A stretch of 64,000 nt of DNA, taken from assembly GCA_035629775.1 (NCBI GenBank), contig DASPHG010000051.1:1-64000 (forward strand), in the 5' to 3' direction. The stretch comes from DASPHG01 sp035629775. GTDB lineage: Bacteria; Actinomycetota; Thermoleophilia; Solirubrobacterales; Thermoleophilaceae. The position numbers and the translations under genes were made by a program. Position 1 is the first letter of the stretch, and each line of letters begins with the position of its first letter. Shown here piece after piece: positions 25,429 to 35,642 of the stretch. The notes below the pieces were generated by a model that made no database searches, was not told where the DNA came from, and saw nothing but the letters and a program-made list of their open reading frames with translations.

Positions 25429-28400
25429 TTGACGCCCGCCGCCCCCCTCAGCCTCGCTCGCACCCTCGCGGGCGCCGTGCTGGTCGCCCTAACGGCGGTC
25501 GCCTGTGCGGCTGCGTCCCCGGCAGCGGCTGCTTCCGACACGCCGCTGGCGGACACCTACGTGACAAACGGGACGATTCGCGCGATCGCGACAGGCGGCG
25601 GTCACACCTATCTCGGCGGTGACTTCACGATGGTCGGGCCGCGGATCGGGCATGGGATGGAGCTGGCGCAGGCGGGCGCCGGTCAGCCTGACACGGCGGC
25701 GTTCCCGGAGGTCGCGGGCGGGCCCGTTGCGGCGGTGGCGGCGGACGGGTCGGGCGGCTGGTACATCGGCGGGGACTTCACGCACGTCGACGGGGTGGCG
25801 CGCAACCGGATCGCGCACGTGAACGCTGACGGCAGCCTCGACGAAGCCTGGAACCCGAACGCCAACAGCACCGTGAACGCGCTGGCGGTGTCGGGCGGGG
25901 ACGTCTACGCCGGCGGGGAGTTCAGCTCGATCGGCGGGCAGTCGCGCAACTTCGTTGCGAAGCTGTCGGCGACCGGCACCGGCGCAGCCGACCCCAACTG
26001 GAACCCGAACGCCAACAGCACCGTGCTCACGCTGGCGGTGTCGGACGACGGGGTCTACGTCGGCGGGTTCTTCAACTCGATCGGCGGGCAGTCGCGCATC
26101 GGGATCGCGAGGCTGTCGGCGACCGGCACGGGCGCAGCCGACCCCGACTGGGACCCGAACGCCGACGGCGGCGTGAACGCGTTGGCGGTGTCGGGCACCG
26201 ACGTCTACGCCGGCGGGTTCTTTACCTCGATCGGCGGGCAGGCGCGCAACTTCGTCGCGAAGCTGTCGGCGACCGGCACCGGCGCAGCCGACCCCAACTG
26301 GGACCCGAACGCCGACAACGTCGTGCTCGCATTGGCGGTGTCGGGCACCGACGTCTACGCCGGCGGGGCCTTCAGCTCGATCGGCGGGCAGACGCGCATC
26401 AGGATTGCGAAGCTGTCGGCGACCGGCACGGGCGCAGCCGACCCCGACTGGGACCCGAACCCCAACGGCGGCGTGAACGCGTTGGCGGTGTCGGACGGGG
26501 ACGTCTACGCCGGCGGAAGCTTCACCTCGATCGGCGGGCAGGCGCGCAACTTCGTCGCGAAGCTGTCGGCGACCGGCACCGGCGCAGCCGACCCCGACTG
26601 GAACCCGAACGCCAACAACAGCGTGAACGCGTTGGCGGTGTCGGACGACGGCGTCTACGCCGGCGGGAACTTCACGAGCGCGGGCGCCGACAACCTCAGG
26701 CGCAGGAACATCGCGCGGCTGAACGCGGACGGCAGCCTCGACGAAGCCTGGAACCCAGACGCCAACAACAGCGTGAACGCGTTGGCGGTGTCGGACGACG
26801 GCGTCTACGCCGGCGGGGCCTTCACCGCGATCGGCGGGCAGGCACGCAACCGAATCGCGAGGCTGTCGGCGAGCGGGACCGGCGCAGCCGACCCGAGCTG
26901 GAACCCAAACGCCAACAGCGCGGTGGCCGCGTTGGCGGTGTCGGACGACGGCGTTTATGCCGGCGGCGGCTTCACCTCGATCGGCGGGCAGGCGCGCAAC
27001 TTTGTCGCGAAGCTGTCGGCGACCGGCGCCGGCGCAGCCGACCCCGACTGGAACCCAGCCGCCAACAGCATCGTGCTCGCGCTGGCGGTATCGGACGACG
27101 GCGCCTACGCCGGCGGGACCTTCACCTCGATCGGCGGGCAGACGCGCAACTTCGTCGCGAAACTGTCGGCGACCGGCACCGGCGCAGCCGACCCCAACTG
27201 GAACCCGAACGCCAGCGGCGGCTTTTTTGGTACCTCGGTGTCCGCGCTGGCGATATCCGGCTCGGACGTCTACGCCGGCGGGCGGTTCACGGCGATCGGC
27301 GGGCAGACGCGCCCCTCGCTCGCGAAGCTGTCGGCGACCGGCACCGGCGCCGCCGACCCCGACTGGAACCCGAGCCCCAGCGGCGGCCCTCTTGGTGCCT
27401 CGGTGTTCGCGCTGGCGATATCCGGCTCGGACGTCTACGCCAGCGGGTCCTTCTCCCTCATCGGCGGGCAGGTGCGCAATCGGGTCGCGAAGCTGTCGGC
27501 GACCGGCACCGGCGCAGCCGACCCCAACTGGAACCCGAACCCCAACGGCAGCGTGAACGCGCTGGCGGCGTCGGGCACAGACGTCTACGCCGGCGGGAGC
27601 TTCACGGCGGTCGGCGGGCGGGCGGCGCAGGGGATCGCCCAGTTCTCGGTCGTGACCGGCAGCACCGACAGCACCGCGCCGTCCACCACGGATGATGTGC
27701 CGTCGGGGTGGCGGCAGGAGCCGGTCGAGGTGACTTTGGTGGCGAGCGACGAGTTGGGCGGTTCGGGGGTCGATGAGACCTATTACACGACGGGGGTGTC
27801 GCCGGCCGACCCGACGACGAGCTCGGCGGTCTACGACCCCGCTGATAAGCCGACGCTGGGGAATGGCGAGGTGATCAAGTACTTCTCGACCGACATCGCG
27901 GGGAACGCGGAGGCGGTCAAGACCTCGCCCGCAGCGCAGGTCGACAACGTCGCACCGGAGACGACCGATGACGTGCCCTCCGATTGGCAGACGGCGCCGG
28001 TCGAGGTGACGCTGACCGCGGGCGACGATCGGTCGGGGGTCGCGACGACGTATTACTCGGTCGGGACCGCGCCGACCGATCCGCTCGAGCCGTTCGAGGT
28101 CTATGACCCGGCGGACAAGCCGGTCCTCGGTGACGGGGAGATGATCGAGTACTTCTCGATCGACAACGCCGGGAACACCGAGCCGGTGCGGACCTCGCCG
28201 AAGGCGAAGGTCGACTCGATCGCGCCGGAGACCTCGGACGATGTCCCGTCCGGTGAGGTGGACGGCCCGGTGGCGGTGACGCTGTCGGCGACCGACACCG
28301 GTTCCGGGGTCACGGCCACCTATTACACGACCGGGGTCGCGCCGGCGGACCCGACCACCTCGTCGGCTGTCTATGACCCTGGGGCGAAGCCGACGTTGGG

Positions 28401-30141
28401 TGATGGCGAGCTGATCAAGTACTTCTCGGTCGACCTCGCGGGGAACGCGGAGGCGGTGAAGACCTCGCAGGCGGTCGGCGTGGACGCGGTCGCGCCTGAG
28501 ACGACAGACGACGTGCCGGCTGACTGGCGGCAGGCGCCGGTCGAGGTGACGCTGTCGGCGAGCGACGACGACTCCGGCGTCGCCGACACCTACTACACGA
28601 CCGGCGCCGCGCCCGCCGATCCGACCACGGCCTCCGCCGTCTACGACCCGAGCGCGAAGCCGGTCCTCGCCGACGGCGAGGTGATCAAGTACTTCTCGGT
28701 CGACCAGGTCGGCAACGCGGAGACGGTCAAGACGTCGGCGGCGGCGCAGGTCGACCAGGTCGCCCCGTCAACGACCGACGACGTCCCCTCCGGTGTGGTG
28801 AACGCCCCGGGGGCGGTGACGCTGTCCGCGACCGACACCGGCTCCGGGGTCACCGACACCTACTACACGACCGGTGCGTCGCCGGCCAACCCGACCACGG
28901 GCTCGGCGGTCTACGACCCGGCTGCGAAGCCGGTCCTCGCCGACGGCGAGGTGATCAAGTACTTCTCGACCGACCTCGCCGGCAACGCCGAGGCGGTCAA
29001 GACCTCACAGGCGGTGAACGTCGACAACGTTGCGCCGGAGACGACCGACGACGTGTCCCCGGACTGGCAGACCGCGCCGATCGAGGTGACGCTGTTAGCG
29101 AGCGACGCCGACTCGGGAGTTGCTGACACCTACTACACGATGGGTGCGTCGCCCGCGGATCCGACGACGTCCTCCGCCGTCTACGACCCGGGCGCGAAGC
29201 CGGTGCTCGCCGACGGCGAGCGGATCAAGTACTTCTCCGTCGATCAGGTCGGGAACGCGGAAGCGGTGAAGACCTCGCAGGCGGCGAAGGTCGACCCGAC
29301 CTCGCCGTCGACCACCGACGACGTCCCCTCGGGTGAGGTCGACGGCCCGGTCGCGGTGACCCTGACTGCCGACGACGACGGTTCCGGTGTCACGGCGACC
29401 CACTACACCAAGGGCACCTCGCCCGCCGACCCGACGACCTCCTCGGCCGTCTACGACCCTGCGGCGAAGCCTGTCCTCGGTGACGGCGAGCGGATCAAGT
29501 ACTTCTCCGTCGACCTCGCGGGCAACGCGGAAGCCGTGAAGACTTCGGCGGCGGTCGAGGTGGCCGAGGATGAGGAGGAGCCGCCGCCCGGGCCCAAGCC
29601 AGGGGCGTGCGCGAACGAGCTCGACGCCCCAGCGGGCGGCGACCCGGTGTTCGGCAGCGCCGCCGGCGACTGGATCCGCGGCACCGACACAGCCGACCGG
29701 CTCGTCGGGCTCGCCGGCGACGACTGCCTCGAAGGCCTCGGCGGCGACGACACCCTGTTCGGAAACGACGGCGACGACCGCTTCTGGGCCGGCGCAGGCG
29801 ACGACAACGCCTACGGCCGCGCAGGCGACGACCGCATCTGGGGCGACACGGGCGACGACCTCCTCTCAGGCGGAGACGACACCGACGCCCTCCGCGGCCG
29901 CGCAGGCGCGGACCGCCTAAAGGGCGGGAGCGGCGCCGACCGCCTCTACGGCGGCGCCGACGACGACCGCCTCACCGGCGGCCCCGCCACAAACACCTAC
30001 TCAGCCGGCCGCGGCGACGACCGCGTGCGCGCGGCCAACGGCCAGGCCGAAACGATCCGCTGCGGCCCCGGCCAAGACCGCGCCAGAGCCGACGCCGACG
30101 ACACCACAATCGACTGCGAGATGGTGAACCAACCCTCCTGA
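25429..30141 (+). CDS. giant secreted propeller / Ig-like repeat / RTX protein (paralogue with different N-terminus)
   Basis: About 1570 residues from a TTG preceded by GAGGAGACAAC exactly as in the upstream paralogue; a GTG ten codons earlier lies inside the leader. A signal peptide ends near residue 35. Residues about 90-737 contain twelve to thirteen ~50-residue blades (LAVSxxDVYAGGxFTSIGGQ, LSATGTGAADPNWNPNA), like delta-60/DUF5122 propeller repeats. Seven Ig-like repeats (about 744-1380), an acidic Pro linker, and about twelve RTX nonapeptides follow. The C-terminal 180 residues nearly equal those of the neighbour, so the pair differ mainly by their N-terminal module. Likely a calcium-stabilised surface or released protein. 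Confidence 0.9.
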   Translation: MTPAAPLSLARTLAGAVLVALTAVACAAASPAAAASDTPLADTYVTNGTIRAIATGGGHTYLGGDFTMVGPRIGHGMELAQAGAGQPDTAAFPEVAGGPVAAVAADGSGGWYIGGDFTHVDGVARNRIAHVNADGSLDEAWNPNANSTVNALAVSGGDVYAGGEFSSIGGQSRNFVAKLSATGTGAADPNWNPNANSTVLTLAVSDDGVYVGGFFNSIGGQSRIGIARLSATGTGAADPDWDPNADGGVNALAVSGTDVYAGGFFTSIGGQARNFVAKLSATGTGAADPNWDPNADNVVLALAVSGTDVYAGGAFSSIGGQTRIRIAKLSATGTGAADPDWDPNPNGGVNALAVSDGDVYAGGSFTSIGGQARNFVAKLSATGTGAADPDWNPNANNSVNALAVSDDGVYAGGNFTSAGADNLRRRNIARLNADGSLDEAWNPDANNSVNALAVSDDGVYAGGAFTAIGGQARNRIARLSASGTGAADPSWNPNANSAVAALAVSDDGVYAGGGFTSIGGQARNFVAKLSATGAGAADPDWNPAANSIVLALAVSDDGAYAGGTFTSIGGQTRNFVAKLSATGTGAADPNWNPNASGGFFGTSVSALAISGSDVYAGGRFTAIGGQTRPSLAKLSATGTGAADPDWNPSPSGGPLGASVFALAISGSDVYASGSFSLIGGQVRNRVAKLSATGTGAADPNWNPNPNGSVNALAASGTDVYAGGSFTAVGGRAAQGIAQFSVVTGSTDSTAPSTTDDVPSGWRQEPVEVTLVASDELGGSGVDETYYTTGVSPADPTTSSAVYDPADKPTLGNGEVIKYFSTDIAGNAEAVKTSPAAQVDNVAPETTDDVPSDWQTAPVEVTLTAGDDRSGVATTYYSVGTAPTDPLEPFEVYDPADKPVLGDGEMIEYFSIDNAGNTEPVRTSPKAKVDSIAPETSDDVPSGEVDGPVAVTLSATDTGSGVTATYYTTGVAPADPTTSSAVYDPGAKPTLGDGELIKYFSVDLAGNAEAVKTSQAVGVDAVAPETTDDVPADWRQAPVEVTLSASDDDSGVADTYYTTGAAPADPTTASAVYDPSAKPVLADGEVIKYFSVDQVGNAETVKTSAAAQVDQVAPSTTDDVPSGVVNAPGAVTLSATDTGSGVTDTYYTTGASPANPTTGSAVYDPAAKPVLADGEVIKYFSTDLAGNAEAVKTSQAVNVDNVAPETTDDVSPDWQTAPIEVTLLASDADSGVADTYYTMGASPADPTTSSAVYDPGAKPVLADGERIKYFSVDQVGNAEAVKTSQAAKVDPTSPSTTDDVPSGEVDGPVAVTLTADDDGSGVTATHYTKGTSPADPTTSSAVYDPAAKPVLGDGERIKYFSVDLAGNAEAVKTSAAVEVAEDEEEPPPGPKPGACANELDAPAGGDPVFGSAAGDWIRGTDTADRLVGLAGDDCLEGLGGDDTLFGNDGDDRFWAGAGDDNAYGRAGDDRIWGDTGDDLLSGGDDTDALRGRAGADRLKGGSGADRLYGGADDDRLTGGPATNTYSAGRGDDRVRAANGQAETIRCGPGQDRARADADDTTIDCEMVNQPS
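25840..27640 (+). repeat. 12-13 tandem ~150-bp propeller-blade repeats
   Basis: Direct coding repeats. AACGCGTTGGCGGTGTCGG and ATCGGCGGGCAG recur at a period of about 150 bases, with two longer units (27200-27450) carrying a Gly/Ser/Phe insertion. They encode the delta-60-like blades of the second mosaic protein. Confidence 0.88.
27661..29570 (+). repeat. 7 tandem ~270-bp Ig-like repeats
   Basis: Same module as in the upstream gene, seven copies here versus ten there. Some units are more alike between genes than within a gene, for example those with DPLEPFEVYDPA, indicating block duplication or conversion between paralogues. Confidence 0.85.
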
Positions 30142-30207
30142 GGGGGGCGAATAACGACTGTCACCTTCTTCACGCGTGTGTCGGTAGGCTGAGCGCGGGG
30201 AGGCAGG

Positions 30208-31476
30208 ATGCGGCAGGGGGCAGAACGGAGTCGCCTTGGGGCACGGCGGCCCACACGGGCCGAGATCGAGCCTGCCGCGCTCGAGCTGCTCAAACGCCAC
30301 GGCGCGGCGATCATGGCGACCGCGCGCCGCTTCGCCGCCACGCCCGAGGACGCCGAGGACGCCTACCAGCGCGGCGTCGAGATCCTGCTGACGAAGGCCC
30401 CCACGACCGCCGAGGCCGAGCTCGTCCCCTGGCTCCGCACGGTCGTCAAGCACGAGGCCTGGGCGCTGCGGCGCCAGCGCCAGCGCGCCGCGCCGGTCAC
30501 CGACGACGGGCGCGTGCCGGAGCGCGCATCGGACGGTGGGCTGACGCACACGCAGGCGGAGCGGCTCGACCGGCTGCGCGTCGGGGCGCAGGCGCTCAAG
30601 GACCTCAAGCCGCAGGAGGTCCGTGCGCTCGTGCTGCGCGCCGAAGGTCACAGCTACAGGCAGATCCAGGAGCTGACCGGGTGGACCTACACGAAGGTCA
30701 ACCGCTGCCTGACCGAGGGGCGCAAGGCGTTCCTCGCGCGCGTCGCGGGGATCGAGGCGGGCTCCGAGTGCGAGCGGCTCGCGCCGCTCCTGTCGAAGCT
30801 CGCCGATGGCGAGGCCACCGCCGAGGACCTCGCGGCGCTGCGCCCCCACTTCCGCACCTGCCTGGCGTGCCGCGCAACGCTGCGCGAGTTCCGAGGCGCG
30901 CCGGCGACCGCGGCGGCGCTGGTGCCCGCCGCCGCGTTCGTGGCGTCGGACTCGTCGCTGCTCGACGTGCCGGCACGGCTCCTCGAGGGCATCGCGGGCT
31001 GGACGCAGAAGGGGCACGCGCTCGCGGAGATGGCGACCGCGCAGAAGGTGGCGGCGGTGGCGGCGTCCACCGCGGTGATCGGCGGCGGCGCCGCGGTGAC
31101 GGTGAAGCAGGTGGAGCGCCAGCGAGAGCCGGTGGAACGGGCCGCGAGGGTCGAGCGGCGCGCGGATGCGAGTGAGAACGCGTCGCGAGTGGCGGCGGTC
31201 GCGCCTGCTCCGACCGCCGTCGTCAGCCCGTCTTCGTCGCCGGCACCGCGGATCCGCCCGCGCCCGACCCGAACTGAGCGGCGGGAGCGTCGGGAGCGCG
31301 CAGCACGTCGAAAGACACCGCCAGCGCAGCAGGAGTTCGAGCCCGCCTTCGCCGCCGCCACAACGCCGTCCTCCGCGGCGGGCGCCGACTCCTCCCCGTC
31401 GCCCCGGTCCACTCCGGCCACCCCCGAGGCCGGGCCCGCGCAACCCGGCGGCGGCGCCGAGGAGTTCGCCCCGTGA
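30208..31476 (+). CDS. ECF-type sigma factor fused to zinc-finger and membrane segment
   Basis: 422 residues. Region 2 spans about 20-95 (MATARRFAATPEDAEDAYQR) and region 4 about 125-185 (LKPQEVRALVLRAEGHSYRQ, then GWTYTKVNRCLTEGRKAF). A ZAS-like H214-x3-C218-x2-C221 motif follows (RPHFRTCLACR). A hydrophobic segment lies near 277-295 (VAAVAASTAVIGGGAAVTV), then an Arg-, Pro- and Ser-rich tail. This looks like sigma and anti-sigma parts in one membrane-anchored chain, so promoter activation would require release or a signal through the tail. GGGGAGG lies 5 bases before the ATG. It is 66 bases after the second mosaic gene and could control it; that is inference. Confidence 0.82.
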   Translation: MRQGAERSRLGARRPTRAEIEPAALELLKRHGAAIMATARRFAATPEDAEDAYQRGVEILLTKAPTTAEAELVPWLRTVVKHEAWALRRQRQRAAPVTDDGRVPERASDGGLTHTQAERLDRLRVGAQALKDLKPQEVRALVLRAEGHSYRQIQELTGWTYTKVNRCLTEGRKAFLARVAGIEAGSECERLAPLLSKLADGEATAEDLAALRPHFRTCLACRATLREFRGAPATAAALVPAAAFVASDSSLLDVPARLLEGIAGWTQKGHALAEMATAQKVAAVAASTAVIGGGAAVTVKQVERQREPVERAARVERRADASENASRVAAVAPAPTAVVSPSSSPAPRIRPRPTRTERRERRERAARRKTPPAQQEFEPAFAAATTPSSAAGADSSPSPRSTPATPEAGPAQPGGGAEEFAP

Positions 31477-31497
31477 CACAGCCGTAAGCTCCGCGCG

Positions 31498-32961
31498 GTG
31501 CGCGGCCGCGAGCTCCACGTCCTGGGAGGCATCGTCGCCGTCGCGGCGCTCGTGCGCCTCCTCACGCTCGACGGACAGAGCTTCTGGCTCGACGAGGCGG
31601 TGACGGTCGGCCTGGTCGAGATGAGCCTCGGCGACATGCTCGACCGGATTCCCGAGAGCGAGTCGACGCCGCCGCTCTACTACGTCGTCGCGTGGCTGTG
31701 GGCGAAGGTCTTCGGCACTGGCGAGGTCGGGCTGCGCTCGCTGTCCGCCCTCTGCGGAATCGCGTTCGTCCCCGTCATGTACGCGGCCGCGGCCAGGGCC
31801 GCCGGCGTACGTGCCGGGCTCATCGCGGCCGCGATCGCCGCGCTTTCGCCGATCCTCGTCTGGTACTCGCAGGAGGCCCGCGCGTACTCGCTCCTCGTCC
31901 TCCTGGCCGGCCTGTCCTTCCTGTTCTTCATCCGGCTCCTGACGGGGGAGCCGCGGCGGCGCACGCTTGTCCTCTGGGCCCTGTTCTCGGCGCTCGCGCT
32001 CGCGACGCACTACTTCGCCGCGTTCCTCGTGGCGGTCGAGGCCGTCTGGCTCCTGTACGCGGCCGCGAACCGCCGCCCCGTCGCCGTCGCGGTCGCCGCC
32101 GTCGTCGCCGTCCAGGCCGCACTCCTGCCGCTGCTCCTCCACCAGCGCTCGCTCGATCTCGCCGACTTCATCGACAACACGGGCCTCGGCTACCGGCTCG
32201 TGCGCGCGCCGAAGCAGTTCCTCGTCGGGTTCGACGCACCCGGCGAAGCGGTGATCGGCGTCGCCGCCGGAGCGCTCGTCCTCCTTGCGCTGTGGTTCGT
32301 GTGGTCGCGTGGCGACGAGCGCGACCAGCGCGCGGCCAGGATCGGCGCGATCGTCGGCGGCCTGCCCGTGCTGTCCGCGGCGGTGCTGGCGCTCGCGGGC
32401 GTGGACTACCTGGACACACGCAACCTGCTGATCGCGTGGCCGCCGCTGGCGCTCGTCGTCGCCGCGGGCCTCGGCGCGATGCGCGCCGGCACGGCCGGGC
32501 TCGCCGCCGCGGGCGGGCTGGTGCTGATCGGCGCTCTGACCATCGTCTTCGTGGCCGCGAAGCCCACGCTTCAGCGCGACGACTGGCGCGGCGCGACCGA
32601 GGTGCTCGAAGGCGGCGCCACGCCCCGAGCGGTGGTGGTCTCGCCGGGATCGGCCGGGATGCCGTTCGCGATATACGCGCCGGACCTCGAGCAGATGGCG
32701 CCCGCCGGCGCCGCCGTGCGCGAGATCGACCTCGTCGCGCTTCCGCCGCGCGGGCGCTCCCAAGGCGCGGCCGAGACGCCCCCGCGACCCGCGGAGCACC
32801 CACCGCCGCTGGCCGGCTTCAAGCTGGTCGAGCGCCGGTTCGAGGACGCGTACACGGTCATGCGCTTCCGCTCGCCGCGCGCGAAGCGGGTCACTCCACT
32901 TGCGCTCAAGTCGGCCCACGTGGACGTGGACGCGACGAAGGGCGTGTTCCTCGAGCGTTAG
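31498..32961 (+). CDS. GT39/PMT-like GT-C membrane glycosyltransferase
   Basis: A 487-residue polytopic protein with about ten membrane segments. The first extracytoplasmic loop carries FWLDEAVTVGL, and the next carries PPLYYVVAWLWAKVFG and GLRSLSALCGI, the standard pattern of PMT_2/ArnT-like enzymes that use polyprenyl-phosphate sugars outside the membrane. A soluble C-terminal domain follows (residues about 355-487). The GTG start is 22 bases after the sigma-factor stop. Its stop overlaps by 4 bases the end of the convergent MoaD-MoaE gene. Acceptor may be a protein or lipid. Confidence 0.85.
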   Translation: MRGRELHVLGGIVAVAALVRLLTLDGQSFWLDEAVTVGLVEMSLGDMLDRIPESESTPPLYYVVAWLWAKVFGTGEVGLRSLSALCGIAFVPVMYAAAARAAGVRAGLIAAAIAALSPILVWYSQEARAYSLLVLLAGLSFLFFIRLLTGEPRRRTLVLWALFSALALATHYFAAFLVAVEAVWLLYAAANRRPVAVAVAAVVAVQAALLPLLLHQRSLDLADFIDNTGLGYRLVRAPKQFLVGFDAPGEAVIGVAAGALVLLALWFVWSRGDERDQRAARIGAIVGGLPVLSAAVLALAGVDYLDTRNLLIAWPPLALVVAAGLGAMRAGTAGLAAAGGLVLIGALTIVFVAAKPTLQRDDWRGATEVLEGGATPRAVVVSPGSAGMPFAIYAPDLEQMAPAGAAVREIDLVALPPRGRSQGAAETPPRPAEHPPPLAGFKLVERRFEDAYTVMRFRSPRAKRVTPLALKSAHVDVDATKGVFLER

Positions 32962-33602
32962 GCGGCGGGGGGCGGCGTGCCCTCCGCCCAGCGCTCCTCG
33001 CCGCCCTCGATCTCCTTCTTCCAGATGGGCGCTTCGGCCTTGATCCGGTCGATCGCTTCGCGCGCGCCCGCGAAGGCCTCGCCGCGGTGCGGCGCCGACA
33101 CGGCCACGACCACGCTCGGCTCGCTGAGCGGCACGGTCCCGATGCGGTGCTCGGCCGCGGCGGCACACAGCCCGTGCCCATCGGCGACCTCGGTCAGGAT
33201 GGCCGCCATCCGCGGCTCCGCCATCTCCGCATAGGCCTCGTACTCGAGCCGCTCGACCGCGCGCGTCACCCCCTCGAACACGACCACGGCGCCCGCGCGC
33301 GGATCGCGCACCCGGGCCACGAGCGACTCTGCGCTGAGCGCCTCGTCGGTCACGCGCACCCACGGCCCGCCGTCGCCGCCGCTGACGGGCGGGATCAGCG
33401 CCAGCTCATCGCCCTCGGCCAGGGGCGCGTCGCCGTCCGCGTACTCGCGGTTCACCGCCATCACGACGGGCAGGTCACCGGTGATGCCCCCGAGCTCGCC
33501 GATCGCGTCGCGCACGCGCGCGCCGTCGGGCAGCTCGATCGACAGCTCGCTCGCGCCGGCCCGCTCGCGGAGCTGCGCGAACAGGCGCACCGTGACCTGC
33601 AT
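32958..33602 (-). CDS. moaX: MoaD-MoaE fusion (molybdopterin synthase in one chain)
   Basis: 214 residues. Residues 1-76 are a ubiquitin-fold MoaD (MQVTVRLFAQLRERAGASEL) ending PPVSGG, the Gly-Gly that must carry the thiocarboxylate. Residues about 80-214 are MoaE, with GAVVVFEGVTR, HRIGTVPLSEPSVVVAVSA, HRGEAF and the lysine-containing PIWKKEIEGGEERW. The product converts cyclic pyranopterin monophosphate to molybdopterin. Free Gly-Gly is needed, so the chain is probably cleaved after GG, as described for mycobacterial MoaX. The ATG overlaps the lipoprotein stop by one base (TGATG). Confidence 0.9.
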   Translation of the reverse strand: MQVTVRLFAQLRERAGASELSIELPDGARVRDAIGELGGITGDLPVVMAVNREYADGDAPLAEGDELALIPPVSGGDGGPWVRVTDEALSAESLVARVRDPRAGAVVVFEGVTRAVERLEYEAYAEMAEPRMAAILTEVADGHGLCAAAAEHRIGTVPLSEPSVVVAVSAPHRGEAFAGAREAIDRIKAEAPIWKKEIEGGEERWAEGTPPPAA

Positions 33603-33976
33603 CAGCCGACCAGGATCCGCGCGCGCATCTCCGGATGGATCGTGCAGACCATCCGGTAGATGCCCGGGTCCGGCGCGACGACCCGGATTTCCGAACGGGG
33701 CGGCAGTGGCGTGGCGGGGAACGCCCGCCTGATCGCGATCCGGTGCCGCTCGCGATCGCCCCTGATCGTCAGCTGGGCCGTCGGCCGCGCGCCGAGGCGG
33801 GCCGGCACGAAGCGCCGCTGCCTCACCTTGGACGTCGACGGAAGGTTCTCAGGCGACGTCGTGACCCGTTCCTTCTGCTTGGAGGACGGCGCGGTCGTCG
33901 CCCCGTCCTCTTCGTCATCCCCGCACGCGGCGAGGGCCAGGACGGCGCAGGCCAGGACGGTTCCGAGCGGTCGCAC
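33602..33976 (-). CDS. cupredoxin-like lipoprotein
   Basis: A 124-residue exported protein. The GTG start gives a signal peptide with lipobox LALAAC (Cys about 18), then a Thr/Ser/Lys-rich linker and a short beta domain. The C-terminal IYRMVCTIHPEMRARI supplies the Cys-x2-His-x2-Met spacing of a type 1 copper site, and RHRIAI could give the first His. An electron-transfer or copper-binding role is likely, but at about 60 residues the domain is very short for a cupredoxin. It is coupled to the MoaD-MoaE gene, without an obvious functional link. Confidence 0.7.
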   Translation of the reverse strand: MRPLGTVLACAVLALAACGDDEEDGATTAPSSKQKERVTTSPENLPSTSKVRQRRFVPARLGARPTAQLTIRGDRERHRIAIRRAFPATPLPPRSEIRVVAPDPGIYRMVCTIHPEMRARILVG

Positions 33977-34022
33977 GCAGCCGAGCGTACTCACGAAGCC
34001 CGAAGGTAACCTCAGGACGGAG

Positions 34023-35638
<1,616 letters not shown>

Positions 35639-35642
<4 letters not shown>

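Noticed and set aside
25399..30141. Second mosaic gene starting at the GTG at 25399
   Set aside because: That GTG lies inside the structured leader, and the TTG at 25429 has the same Shine-Dalgarno spacing as the paralogue.
30001..33363. 1120-codon minus-strand frame
   Set aside because: Covers four well-supported genes in other frames and has biased Arg/Glu/Gly content, so it is an antisense shadow.
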